Assembly: GCF_002706795.1 (NCBI RefSeq)
Contig: NZ_CP017705.1
Coordinates: 4,005,501-4,069,500 of the forward strand
Direction: 5' to 3'
DNA length: 64,000 bases
From: Brevibacillus laterosporus DSM 25
GTDB taxonomy: Bacteria; Bacillota; Bacilli; Brevibacillales; Brevibacillaceae
Made by a program: the position numbers and the translations under genes
The notes under the pieces: model-generated
What the model saw: the letters and a program-made list of their open reading frames with translations, nothing else
Databases searched by the model: none
What the model was told of the DNA's origin: nothing
In this document: positions 48,695 through 56,978 of the stretch, one piece after another
How the letters are laid out: each line of letters starts with the position of its first letter
Numbering within the stretch: position 1 is the first letter of the stretch

Positions 48695-50245
48695 ATCACT
48701 AAACTATTCGTCACAGGCGCACAATTCCCGCCTGCTCGCGACGTCGAACGCCTATCCAAATACTATCGTGGCCGTAAGATTTTCGACGGCAAGCAAGCGG
48801 AAGTACTCGAACGTGCTACCGAAATCCTAAAGGATACGCCGCACGCTCCACAATTATCGAAGCTCTATATCGCGGTCAACTTGATGGACGTGCTACTAAC
48901 GAAGCCAGCCGATTTAATGTTTGGCGAACCTCCTTCGTATGAATCCGGCTTACCAGATTCCTCCCTCGAGCAACAACGACTGAGCTCTATCGTCGAGGAG
49001 AACGATTTGAACGTTTTGGGTCACGAGATAGTTACCGGTGCTGGAATTCGAGGAGACGCGTTCATTAAGACGTACTATGCTCAACGGCAGGACTTATCGG
49101 AAGTGCCCGAAGGTATCGAAATCAACGTGAAACCCGAGCCGATTATTGAAGCGGTTGACCCGTCGAACGTATTCCCTGAGCTATCGAAGGGCTCACGCAA
49201 ACGATTCAAAGCGATTAGTATAGCGTGGGTCGAGTGGGTGACGGAGACAAACGGATTGATAGAGTCAATTGTGGAGGGTTCGAAGACAACGCAGGCTCCC
49301 TATCTTAACGTCGAACGTCATGTTCCGGGGGCAATAATCTACGAAAGGTTCCGACTGCATCCCAAATCGGTAGATACGAGATATGATGCGCCGATTCAAA
49401 CGTTCACCATAGGCGAGGGGGTTAGTACAGGACGCGATAAAGATGTTGTTGCAACGGGTCTCTCTCACATGGCAATCCACCACATCCCGTACAAGTCTAC
49501 TGATACGGATTGGTGGGGAAGCAGTGGGATCGAAAAGATAGAGTCGGTACTAGCCGCGATTAACGATCGACTGGTTCAGATCGATTACATTCTGTGGAAA
49601 CACAGTGACCCGACGGCGTATGGCCCCGATTTAGGTGAGCCCGACGTACGATTCAGTGGGCGTTATATTCCCGTAGCTGAGACGGAGGTTAAACCCGGAT
49701 ACATGACGTGGGATTCGCAGTTAGACGGCGCCTTTAAAGAACTAGACGTGCTACTAGGCATCGTATTTCAAATGAGTGAGACACCGCAATGGCTATTCGG
49801 TACGACACTTGCGGAAGACAAGGGCGGAACTGGAACGTCACATACCGATGGCTCGGCGATAAAGTCACGTTTTATGCCGATTCTATCAAAGGTTAAACGG
49901 ATAAGAGCGCACGTTGACCGAGCTTTTCGTGACGCGTTGTACTCATCGCAAATATTAGAGAACTTCGCGAATGACGGCGTAGAGGGCTTCGAATCGTACA
50001 CGCCCGCATACCCAACTATTCGTTGGAAAGACGGTATACCTCGCGATGAGAAAGAGATTGCGGAAACTATGTCAGTGAGAACCGGGGGCAAGCCTACTAT
50101 AGACGTTCGTTCCGCGATTAAGTACATGGACGAAGTAGACGACGAAAAAGCAGACGAAATTATGGCGCGTATTGACGAGGACGAGAAAGCCGCAAACGGG
50201 ACGGTGGACTCGTCTATTTTTAATGCTGAGGGTGGCGAAGAATAG
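48695..50245 (+). CDS. Portal protein
   Basis: 516 residues if translation begins at ATC 48695, nine bases after AAAGGAGG; the first standard starts, TTG 48878 and ATG 48881, would delete about 62 residues that read like portal N-terminus (FPPARDVERLSKYYRGRKIF). Core features are a typical SPP1-like portal, with DRLVQIDYILWKHSDPTAYG in the middle and a C-terminal acidic tail. Forms the DNA-entry ring between terminase and head. Confidence 0.85.
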   Translation: MTKLFVTGAQFPPARDVERLSKYYRGRKIFDGKQAEVLERATEILKDTPHAPQLSKLYIAVNLMDVLLTKPADLMFGEPPSYESGLPDSSLEQQRLSSIVEENDLNVLGHEIVTGAGIRGDAFIKTYYAQRQDLSEVPEGIEINVKPEPIIEAVDPSNVFPELSKGSRKRFKAISIAWVEWVTETNGLIESIVEGSKTTQAPYLNVERHVPGAIIYERFRLHPKSVDTRYDAPIQTFTIGEGVSTGRDKDVVATGLSHMAIHHIPYKSTDTDWWGSSGIEKIESVLAAINDRLVQIDYILWKHSDPTAYGPDLGEPDVRFSGRYIPVAETEVKPGYMTWDSQLDGAFKELDVLLGIVFQMSETPQWLFGTTLAEDKGGTGTSHTDGSAIKSRFMPILSKVKRIRAHVDRAFRDALYSSQILENFANDGVEGFESYTPAYPTIRWKDGIPRDEKEIAETMSVRTGGKPTIDVRSAIKYMDEVDDEKADEIMARIDEDEKAANGTVDSSIFNAEGGEE

Positions 50246-51072
50246 TGCGAGAACCACCGATGCCCAACTATGATTACGAAACTGAGAAACTAGTTCGAGC
50301 ATACAAGCAAGCCGTCGAGGACATATTCCACGAGCTTGATCGGCTTGATATTACGTCGATTTCACGGGACAACGGGATTGCAGCTCTAAGCGAAGTCGCC
50401 CGCATACTATCCGCATTGGACAGAGAATCAGCGGAATGGGTTCGAGTAAATATACCTTTAGCCGCCAGCAACGGTGTAGCAGACGTTATTTACGCGCTAG
50501 GAGCCGCGTCAACGATCGAGGAAGCACGTTCAATAGCGAAGTTCAATCGAATGAATAAGGCAATGACTGACGCTGTAATAGCGGATGCGCAAGAGGACTT
50601 ACTTGCGGTGACAAAAAACATAAAACGAAGGGTACGAAACGCTGTGCGCAAGGTAACCGCAGAATCTATGCGGGCAAACATGGCGAAGGGGGTAAACGGT
50701 AGACGGACGATCAACCGAGATGTACTGTCGAGACTCCGAAAGACTCTAGGCGACTCCTTAAACACAGGAATTATTGACGCGGCGGGAAGGCGTTGGAAGC
50801 CGGAAGTCTATGTCGATATGGTAACCCGTACGAAAACGATGTTCGCGCACATGGAAGGCACGATAAACGAGGCGATTGGACGCGAAGTATACTACGGCAG
50901 GATTTCGAGGCATGGGGCAAAAGATGCTTGCCGACTGTGGGAAGGTCGGATCGTTAAGTTGACGCCCGATGCACCCGGCGATTATCCGTATCTTGAAGAT
51001 TTAAGAGGACGACGGGATATCTTCCATCCTCGTTGTCGTCATCTGGTCTCACCGATCAGAGCACCGGAATAG
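50245..51072 (+). CDS. Minor head protein (head morphogenesis, Mu F-like)
   Basis: 275 residues, GTG start behind GAGGGTGGCG and overlapping the portal stop. Helical N-terminal domain and the C-terminal signature DACRLWEGRIVKL ... DIFHPRCRHLVSPIRAPE typical of phage minor capsid proteins. Confidence 0.88.
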   Translation: MREPPMPNYDYETEKLVRAYKQAVEDIFHELDRLDITSISRDNGIAALSEVARILSALDRESAEWVRVNIPLAASNGVADVIYALGAASTIEEARSIAKFNRMNKAMTDAVIADAQEDLLAVTKNIKRRVRNAVRKVTAESMRANMAKGVNGRRTINRDVLSRLRKTLGDSLNTGIIDAAGRRWKPEVYVDMVTRTKTMFAHMEGTINEAIGREVYYGRISRHGAKDACRLWEGRIVKLTPDAPGDYPYLEDLRGRRDIFHPRCRHLVSPIRAPE

Positions 51073-51131
51073 TGTCCGGCCTTACGAAATGGCGAAAAAC
51101 TTTCGGAAACTATATAGCCGACGGGCTTTAA
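51072..51131 (+). CDS. Possible 19-residue peptide
   Basis: GTG overlapping the previous TAG; encodes MSGLTKWRKTFGNYIADGL. No clear ribosome site, but the amphipathic basic pattern is protein-like. Doubtful. Confidence 0.3.
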   Translation: MSGLTKWRKTFGNYIADGL

Positions 51132-51145
51132 GCGGGAGGTAACGA

Positions 51146-51841
51146 ATGACTGACACTTTTAAACTATTATTTCCGATGAATCTGCAAACTTTTGCGGAGG
51201 ATAACACAGAAGAACAAGCGCCACCAACCGACGATCCCGTAGAAACACCAAAAACCTTTACGCAGGAAGAATTAGACAGGATTGTAGCTGAGAGAGTCGC
51301 GCGTGAACGTAAGAAGACGGAGAAATATGCCGATTATGATGAGTTGAAAACAAAGATTACCGAATACGAGCGAGAACGTGAAGAGAAACAACGAGCTGAG
51401 ATGACCGAGATTGAGCGATGGAAAACGGATTTCGAGAAGGAAGTCGCGTCAAAACAAGCCTTAGAGCAAAGTGTCGCCGAAATGGAAGCGAAATACCGTC
51501 AGGAAAAAATTCGTAACGCGTTTATCACAGCGGCAACTAGCGCAAATATCGCTCATATCGACGATGCCTACATCCTCGCGTCAACTGATTTATCTAAAGT
51601 AACGATTGATGAGTCGGGCAATGTGACGGGGGTGGATAGCGTAATACAGTCTTTGGTAGAGACCAAACCGTTTCTTATCGCACAGACCAAAAAGGAGCCT
51701 AGTACGATCGGCGGACCGTCTGGATACGGACACGAAACGGGAGTCAAAACAATCGAGGCACAACTAGAGGATGCAAAGACAAAAAAAGACTTCGGAAAAG
51801 TCTTAGAGCTGTCCAATAAACTAAGTCAATTACGTAAGTAA
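51146..51841 (+). CDS. Scaffolding protein (GP20/DUF4355-like)
   Basis: 231 residues, ATG behind GGGAGGTAACG. Starts with LFPMNLQTFAED, then acidic linker and a coiled coil (ERVARERKKTEKYADYDELK and onward), with a C-terminal helix EAQLEDAKTKKDFGKVLELS. This layout is typical of phage scaffolds just upstream of the capsid gene. Confidence 0.87.
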   Translation: MTDTFKLLFPMNLQTFAEDNTEEQAPPTDDPVETPKTFTQEELDRIVAERVARERKKTEKYADYDELKTKITEYEREREEKQRAEMTEIERWKTDFEKEVASKQALEQSVAEMEAKYRQEKIRNAFITAATSANIAHIDDAYILASTDLSKVTIDESGNVTGVDSVIQSLVETKPFLIAQTKKEPSTIGGPSGYGHETGVKTIEAQLEDAKTKKDFGKVLELSNKLSQLRK

Positions 51842-51845
51842 CCTT

Positions 51846-51873
51846 ACCACCGATCTATTAGCGGTGGTTTTTT
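51846..51873 (+). terminator. Terminator between scaffold and major capsid
   Basis: ACCACCG pairs with CGGTGGT and leads into six T. Its position may adjust scaffold versus capsid expression. Confidence 0.88.
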
Positions 51874-51903
51874 AATACCCAAAAACAAGGAGGAATCCCA
51901 TTA

Positions 51904-53022
51904 ATGCTATTTACCTATGACTTTAAAGACCAAGTACGTGAACTATCGGCTGGAATTGATCTAATTATCGACGACGCGCCTACTCTACTAGGTTTGGTTG
52001 GCTTAAACGGCGAGCCACTAACACAAACGAAATTTGAGTGGATGTCCGACAACCTTAACTCGAACCGCGCCAATGTAAAGGCAGATGCTACGGCTACTGA
52101 TACTCAATTGGTCGTAAATGATGGTGACGGCGAGAAATTCCGCATGAATGCAATCGTGGTAGCCGGCGAAGAGTACATGAAAGTGACTGCCGTTGCTGGC
52201 GATGAGGTAACAGTAATTCGTGGATTTGACGGCACTACGGCGGGCGCTCTAAAAGCCGGAGCAGAACTTCGAATCGTAGCTCGTCCGCAGTTGCAAGGCG
52301 CTGGCGTAGGCCAAGACGAGGGCCACGATCGTTACGTCGATGATAACTATACGCAAATCTATGAGCGTTATGCCTCCGTCTCCAATACGCAAATGGCAGT
52401 TCGCACCCATAACGTAACCGACGAATTAAACTACCAAGTTGAGTTACGTTTGAAAGAGATGTCTCGTGAGATGAACGATACCCTGATTTATGGTCGTAAA
52501 ATTATGGGTAACAAGGGTACACCGAGCATGAGCGGTGGTCTTTTGTATTACGCGGATAAGAAGGGCGCGGCTAAAAAGAACCTCAGTGGAAAAGAGATCG
52601 ATGCAAAGGTTATTAACGATTTGATGGAAGAAGTTTATTTGCGCGGAGGTAACGTAAACACCATCCTGACAAACACAGCGGGTGCACGTCAAATCTCGAA
52701 ACTAGCAGCCAATACGATTCGCACTGAGCGACAAGATACTGCGACTGGTCACCGTATCTCCACGTTCGTTTCTGACATCGTAGGTGGCGGTGAAGCGACG
52801 ATTATCGTTGACCCGAACTTCCCGAAAAATAAGGTAGCGCTGTTCGATCGAAGTATCTTGTCGATGCATTCGTTGCAAGGTCGTGCCCTTTACGACGTGG
52901 ATGCAGGCGTACCGGGAGCTGACTTTGTAGCTCGTCAAATTCGCGGCGAGTACGGCGTGAAGGTAAAGAATGCAAAGGAGAAGATCGCAATTCTCGAAAA
53001 TATCTCCACGTCGGTATCGTAA
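51904..53022 (+). CDS. Major capsid protein, SU10/DUF5309-type
   Basis: 372 residues, ATG behind AAGGAGGAATCC. Contains an insertion of Ig-like or barrel character near 55-125 (VKADATATDTQLVV ... VIRGFDGTTAGALKAG) within the HK97-fold pattern, and the C-terminal IVDPNFPKNKVALFDRSILS. Typical of the SU10-like capsid family. Confidence 0.9.
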   Translation: MLFTYDFKDQVRELSAGIDLIIDDAPTLLGLVGLNGEPLTQTKFEWMSDNLNSNRANVKADATATDTQLVVNDGDGEKFRMNAIVVAGEEYMKVTAVAGDEVTVIRGFDGTTAGALKAGAELRIVARPQLQGAGVGQDEGHDRYVDDNYTQIYERYASVSNTQMAVRTHNVTDELNYQVELRLKEMSREMNDTLIYGRKIMGNKGTPSMSGGLLYYADKKGAAKKNLSGKEIDAKVINDLMEEVYLRGGNVNTILTNTAGARQISKLAANTIRTERQDTATGHRISTFVSDIVGGGEATIIVDPNFPKNKVALFDRSILSMHSLQGRALYDVDAGVPGADFVARQIRGEYGVKVKNAKEKIAILENISTSVS

Positions 53023-53033
53023 GGAGGTAGCAA

Positions 53034-53252
53034 ATGGCTAACTATAAAGCATCCCCTTTCTATGAAGTTGATAGCGGCAATATCCGCGTCAAGTTTGGAT
53101 TCTTCGGAACGTATTCAACCGAAAAAGCAGACGAAATTACTATGTTAGACGCGTTGGTCCCCACATGGATCAAGCGTACAGATGACGTAACTCATACGGA
53201 GGAACCCGCCGCACAACCCGCCAAAAGGGGACGCGGCAAAGCCTCCGAATAA
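53034..53252 (+). CDS. Small head-associated protein
   Basis: 72 residues, ATG behind AAGGAGGTAGC. Beta-rich start and basic/acidic tail (EEPAAQPAKRGRGKASE). Position suggests head decoration or stabilisation; not proven. Confidence 0.7.
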   Translation: MANYKASPFYEVDSGNIRVKFGFFGTYSTEKADEITMLDALVPTWIKRTDDVTHTEEPAAQPAKRGRGKASE

Positions 53253-53270
53253 AACCGGAGGTGTTTCCCT

Positions 53271-53654
53271 ATGATGTTATCAATCGAAGCCGCAGACGAG
53301 TATGTTGACGTAAATGTTATTGATATCGAGGATTGGGCGGACTGTGACGAAGCGAGAAAACAACGGATAATTAACGTCGCATCACGCACATTAACGTCTG
53401 CATTTCCAAAGTATACGATACCGGATACGGCTGTATATGAGTTCGCGGCAGTATTAGCCCGGGAGTTTAACGATACGTTACGGCAGGCGCACAGCGGCGT
53501 TAGTTCGTTTTCGTTATCCGGCGTTGCATCCTTTACCTTCCGTGACAAACCGAGAGAACTGGTCGACCTGATACCGCCAATAAGTCGTGAACTAATCGGG
53601 GCGGAAAACGACGTGAAACTCGGAAGCCGCGGCGTAGGATGGAGCGTGTTATAG
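53271..53654 (+). CDS. Head-tail adaptor (gp6/gp15-like)
   Basis: 127 residues, ATG behind CGGAGGTG. Helical, with DEARKQRIINVASRTLTSAF at residues 30-50. Position and helical pattern fit the first head-completion connector. Confidence 0.75.
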   Translation: MMLSIEAADEYVDVNVIDIEDWADCDEARKQRIINVASRTLTSAFPKYTIPDTAVYEFAAVLAREFNDTLRQAHSGVSSFSLSGVASFTFRDKPRELVDLIPPISRELIGAENDVKLGSRGVGWSVL

Positions 53655-54020
53655 ATGCCTTTGGTGCCGATGCGAAACAAGATAACGGTGTACCCTGCGT
53701 TGTTAGACGACGAGGGCAATCCGAAGACAGACGAATGGGATCGACCGGTATACGGCGATCCTTTCTCGTTGCGTTGCCGGATACAAGAGAAGACGAAGCT
53801 TGTCCGGGCACAGACGAATCAGGGCGGTGTGCATGGGGTTACTTCGCAGGAAGTCGTGTCCTCTGCGCAAATACTATGCGACAGACTAGCGCCTATTTCG
53901 ATCAGTGATCGGATCGAATTTGTCGACGAGCTCGGTAGAGTACGTCAGTATAGTCCGTTAGCGATCGAGATTAAGCGTAATATTGGCGGCAAGCCTATCT
54001 TAACGGAGGTGTCACTGTAA
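53655..54020 (+). CDS. Head closure protein
   Basis: 121 residues, ATG adjacent to the preceding stop. Beta-barrel pattern with NKITVYPALLDDEGNPKTDE and SISDRIEFVDELGRVRQYSP, like stopper proteins of SPP1/HK97-type connectors. Confidence 0.75.
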   Translation: MPLVPMRNKITVYPALLDDEGNPKTDEWDRPVYGDPFSLRCRIQEKTKLVRAQTNQGGVHGVTSQEVVSSAQILCDRLAPISISDRIEFVDELGRVRQYSPLAIEIKRNIGGKPILTEVSL

Positions 54021-54022
54021 CG

Positions 54023-54439
54023 ATGGAACTCGAATTTGATATGCGGGCATTTAAGGACGCGATTAAGCGAACGCCCGAGGTTGTATTTGCCGCAACCAAG
54101 CGAGGTATGCACGATGCTATGGACGAGTGGAAAGCGGAGTCAGTAGACGTTGCACCTTTGGACAAAGGCACGTTACGGCGCGGTATTAGTACGGAAGTCC
54201 GGCAGAAAAGCGGTGAGGTAAGCGGTGAGATTTCGGCCGTTGCGGTAGAAAGTACGCCCAAGTGGCCGAACTTTAATTACGCTTACTACTTTCACGAGGT
54301 AAAAGGTGACATCAAGAATCCGACAACTCCCGGCACTGTTGCGAAGTTTATAGATACTCCAGCCGATGAACATAAGAAAAAGTGGCTAAAAGACATTGAA
54401 GACGGAGTAAGAGCGGAAGTTCAGAAACTAGGTTTCTAA
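54023..54439 (+). CDS. Tail completion / HK97 gp10-like protein
   Basis: 138 residues, ATG behind AACGGAGGTG. FDMRAFKDAIKRTPEVVFAA then DVAPLDKGTLRRGISTEV matches the gp10 family's AP.dTG.L pattern. Neck-tail joining role. Confidence 0.78.
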   Translation: MELEFDMRAFKDAIKRTPEVVFAATKRGMHDAMDEWKAESVDVAPLDKGTLRRGISTEVRQKSGEVSGEISAVAVESTPKWPNFNYAYYFHEVKGDIKNPTTPGTVAKFIDTPADEHKKKWLKDIEDGVRAEVQKLGF

Positions 54440-54452
54440 CGGAGGTGGTACG

Positions 54453-54899
54453 TTGTCCGCACTTGTTGAACAGGAATCAGTGGGCGAGTTTATAAAGGCG
54501 GCATTACCTTCGATCGCGTTGAAATACGAGGTACCTGACAAGCCTGCGAAAAATAACGTAGTCGTCCGACTCCTGTCCTCCGATTCTGAGTCCGAGACGC
54601 GCTATCACTACCGGATTGATCGCGACTATCAGATCGTGGTATACGGTGTTGATGCGCAGGACGTCCTAGCGAAAATGGACGTGATCGAACGTAAAGCAAA
54701 CGATGGAACTACGTTAATTCCAGTGAAAGACTCGAAGCGGTATATCCGTATCGGGTCTTTTTCTTTTTCTACGGCACTCAAGACGGAGGGTGGTCTCTAC
54801 GCACGGCTTGGGGTGCTATCAACGGAGGTACGCGAGGCAAGAACGCAAGAACAGTACGACAAGATTATGCATGTATATGGGCGAGTTGAAGCCCGATAA
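54453..54899 (+). CDS. Tail terminator-like protein
   Basis: 148 residues, TTG start behind CGGAGGTGGTAC. Contains VVRLLSSDSESETRYHYRID and SFSFSTALKTEGGLYARLGV, fitting the tail terminator fold. Lies between gp10-like protein and sheath as expected. Confidence 0.72.
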   Translation: MSALVEQESVGEFIKAALPSIALKYEVPDKPAKNNVVVRLLSSDSESETRYHYRIDRDYQIVVYGVDAQDVLAKMDVIERKANDGTTLIPVKDSKRYIRIGSFSFSTALKTEGGLYARLGVLSTEVREARTQEQYDKIMHVYGRVEAR

Positions 54900-54913
54900 A
54901 AGGAGGTAACGCA

Positions 54914-55951
54914 ATGGAATGGGACCCACTTAACGAGCCGACCCGTCCCGGGCTCTATCTAATGTACGTGGAAGCGGCGGCATCACAGATTCGAGGCGGT
55001 GCACGTGGTATCGTAGCGATTCCACTTATGAAGTACGGAGCAAAGGCAACAGAAAAGACGTTCTACATGATTGAGACTGAAAAGCAATCGGTTGACTTGT
55101 TCGGCGTAACAAACATTCAGTCGATTCGATTTGCGCTGCAGGGTGGCGCAAAGCAAGTAATTGTATACACCATGCCGAAGGAGCTGACGCCGGAGTCATT
55201 TATTGAGATGCGCGATTCCTTTGAAACACGAGCATTTAACGTGTTTGTGTACGACGGGCTTGCGGATGCAGCCGAAATTGACGCAACGGTAGCGTGGACG
55301 AAACGCAATCGTAAGGAAGGTAAACATTTCGTGTATGTAACGGGCGGTACGGCGGCTGATGACGCTGACCCGAAAGTGGGTAATGCACGTAGCAAGAAGG
55401 TTGCGGACGACTATGTAGCTAACCTGATTGTCGGCGGAGTAGTCAACGGCAAGGAGTACCCGTCCTGTGAATACGCGGCGTACATTGCTGGTTTAATCGC
55501 AGGTACCCCGATTAACAAGTCGATTACGTACGCAAGATTACCGTTAGACGACGTTACTAAACGATTAACCAACGCACAGATCGAGGAGGCCCTCGAAGCG
55601 GGTTCGCTGGTCCTCGTACACAACGGTGATTATGTGCTTGTTGAAAAAGGGCAATTAACGAGCGGCGCCAAGATTCGCAAGATTCGCGGACGACAGGCGA
55701 TTAATACGGACATTCCGAAGACGGCCGCGAGTGAATACATCGGTAAGCTCGATAACAACCGAGACGGTCAGGCGGCACTTATTGCGGCCATCAAGGCGTA
55801 CTTAGAGCGTTTAGGCAAGGCGAACGTCCTCGAAGACCCAGTTGTAACGCTAGACCCCGAATTTGAATCGAAGGGAGACGCGGTGTTTTTGTACATTGCT
55901 TACACAGAAACCGATAGCATGGAACGCATCTTCCTACGAATCCACGTATAG
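54914..55951 (+). CDS. Tail sheath protein (XkdK-like)
   Basis: 345 residues, ATG behind AAGGAGGTAACG. Starts RPGLYLMYVEAAASQIRGGA, with SCEYAAYIAGLIAGTPINKS and VLVHNGDYVLVEKGQ near the middle, the conserved sheath core. Proves a contractile (myovirus-type) tail. Shorter than PBSX XkdK, so the outer domain is reduced. Confidence 0.9.
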   Translation: MEWDPLNEPTRPGLYLMYVEAAASQIRGGARGIVAIPLMKYGAKATEKTFYMIETEKQSVDLFGVTNIQSIRFALQGGAKQVIVYTMPKELTPESFIEMRDSFETRAFNVFVYDGLADAAEIDATVAWTKRNRKEGKHFVYVTGGTAADDADPKVGNARSKKVADDYVANLIVGGVVNGKEYPSCEYAAYIAGLIAGTPINKSITYARLPLDDVTKRLTNAQIEEALEAGSLVLVHNGDYVLVEKGQLTSGAKIRKIRGRQAINTDIPKTAASEYIGKLDNNRDGQAALIAAIKAYLERLGKANVLEDPVVTLDPEFESKGDAVFLYIAYTETDSMERIFLRIHV

Positions 55952-55965
55952 GGAGGTAAACATAG

Positions 55966-56412
55966 ATGACGAGAAATTTACTAGAATCCAACCGCGTCCT
56001 GAGTGGTTCGTTTGGAGAAATTTGGCTGGACGGCGTATGGCTGGCGAACTTCAACGCCGGGGAGTTGTCCGTCGAGATTCAATACGAAAAGATCAAGCGA
56101 TCCGGTAGTCGTAAAGCTGGGAACAAGCCTATGAGCATCGAATGTAGCGGTTCCATTCGCGGATACAAGATATCATCCGCGTTTGCTCGTAAGATAGGAC
56201 AGATCATGGACGACCGTAGCGGGGCTTTCGTCTGCCAGCTCGTCATGAAACTCGATGATCCCGAAGCATACGGTGCCGAGCGAGTACTAGCAAAAGGAGT
56301 TCAGTTCACCAAGATTGATGTAATGAAATTTGAACACGGGTCACCCGTTGAGACGGAGTGGCCTTTTGTTTTTGAAGATTACGAGTTCCTAGATTTCATT
56401 GAAGAGAAGTAA
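55966..56412 (+). CDS. Tail tube protein (XkdM-like)
   Basis: 148 residues, ATG behind GGGAGGTAAAC. Contains SGSFGEIWLDGVWLANFNAG and an AGNKPMSIECSGSIRGYKIS segment typical of XkdM tubes. Assembles inside the sheath. Confidence 0.88.
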   Translation: MTRNLLESNRVLSGSFGEIWLDGVWLANFNAGELSVEIQYEKIKRSGSRKAGNKPMSIECSGSIRGYKISSAFARKIGQIMDDRSGAFVCQLVMKLDDPEAYGAERVLAKGVQFTKIDVMKFEHGSPVETEWPFVFEDYEFLDFIEEK

Positions 56413-56440
56413 AACCTACTAACTATTAGGAGATGATTAC

Positions 56441-56806
56441 ATGACTGACGATCTATTAAAAGCCTTACTTGATGCGGATAAAAAACCTGAGAAAGATGTA
56501 CCTCTAAAACGGTTTGGGGCATTCCGTATTCGCGCACTTGATGATCAAGAAATTGAAGATATCGAAGAAAGAGCGACGTTTGGTAAATCGGTTGACCAGA
56601 CTAAAAAAGCGCTACTAATGATCCAAAAAGCAACAATTGTACCGGATTGGTCACACCCCGATTTACTCGCGAAATATGAGACACAGGATTCTGTAAGGGT
56701 TGTCGAAAAGACGTTGCTCCCGGGTGAAAGGGTTAAGCTGTTCACCGAGATTTTAGAGCTTTCCGGCTACGACTTAGGTTCTGCGGTTGATCAAGTAAAA
56801 AACTAA
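56441..56806 (+). CDS. Tail assembly chaperone (XkdN-like), zero-frame product
   Basis: 121 residues, ATG behind TTAGGAGATG. Helical, with DVPLKRFGAFRIRALDDQEI and VRVVEKTLLPGERVKLFTEI. Ends at TAA right after the slippery heptamer A AAA AAC (56797-56803), from which a -1 shift continues for 57 codons. Confidence 0.86.
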   Translation: MTDDLLKALLDADKKPEKDVPLKRFGAFRIRALDDQEIEDIEERATFGKSVDQTKKALLMIQKATIVPDWSHPDLLAKYETQDSVRVVEKTLLPGERVKLFTEILELSGYDLGSAVDQVKN

Positions 56807-56976
56807 TACGCGCGGGAGGCGAGGCTTATATTGTACACACGATTTTCCAGCGACAGGGCCTCCCGCCGGCCTACGTTTACAACGCACCAAGAGGTGAGCG
56901 TATCTTTATGTACGCTTCCACGGAGGTACAACTAGAAGACGAGATTGCGGCGCAGAGTAGGGAAGGAGGCGGCTAA
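56803..56976 (+). CDS. Frameshift extension of the tail assembly chaperone
   Basis: The -1 frame reads on from CTA 56803 as LIRAGGEAYIVHTIFQRQGL and ends at TAA 56974-56976. It has no start codon of its own and overlaps no other gene. As in lambda gpG-GT and PBSX-type phages, the long form should be made at low level and act with the tape measure. Confidence 0.85.
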   Translation, partial: LIRAGGEAYIVHTIFQRQGLPPAYVYNAPRGERIFMYASTEVQLEDEIAAQSREGGG

Positions 56977-56978
56977 TT

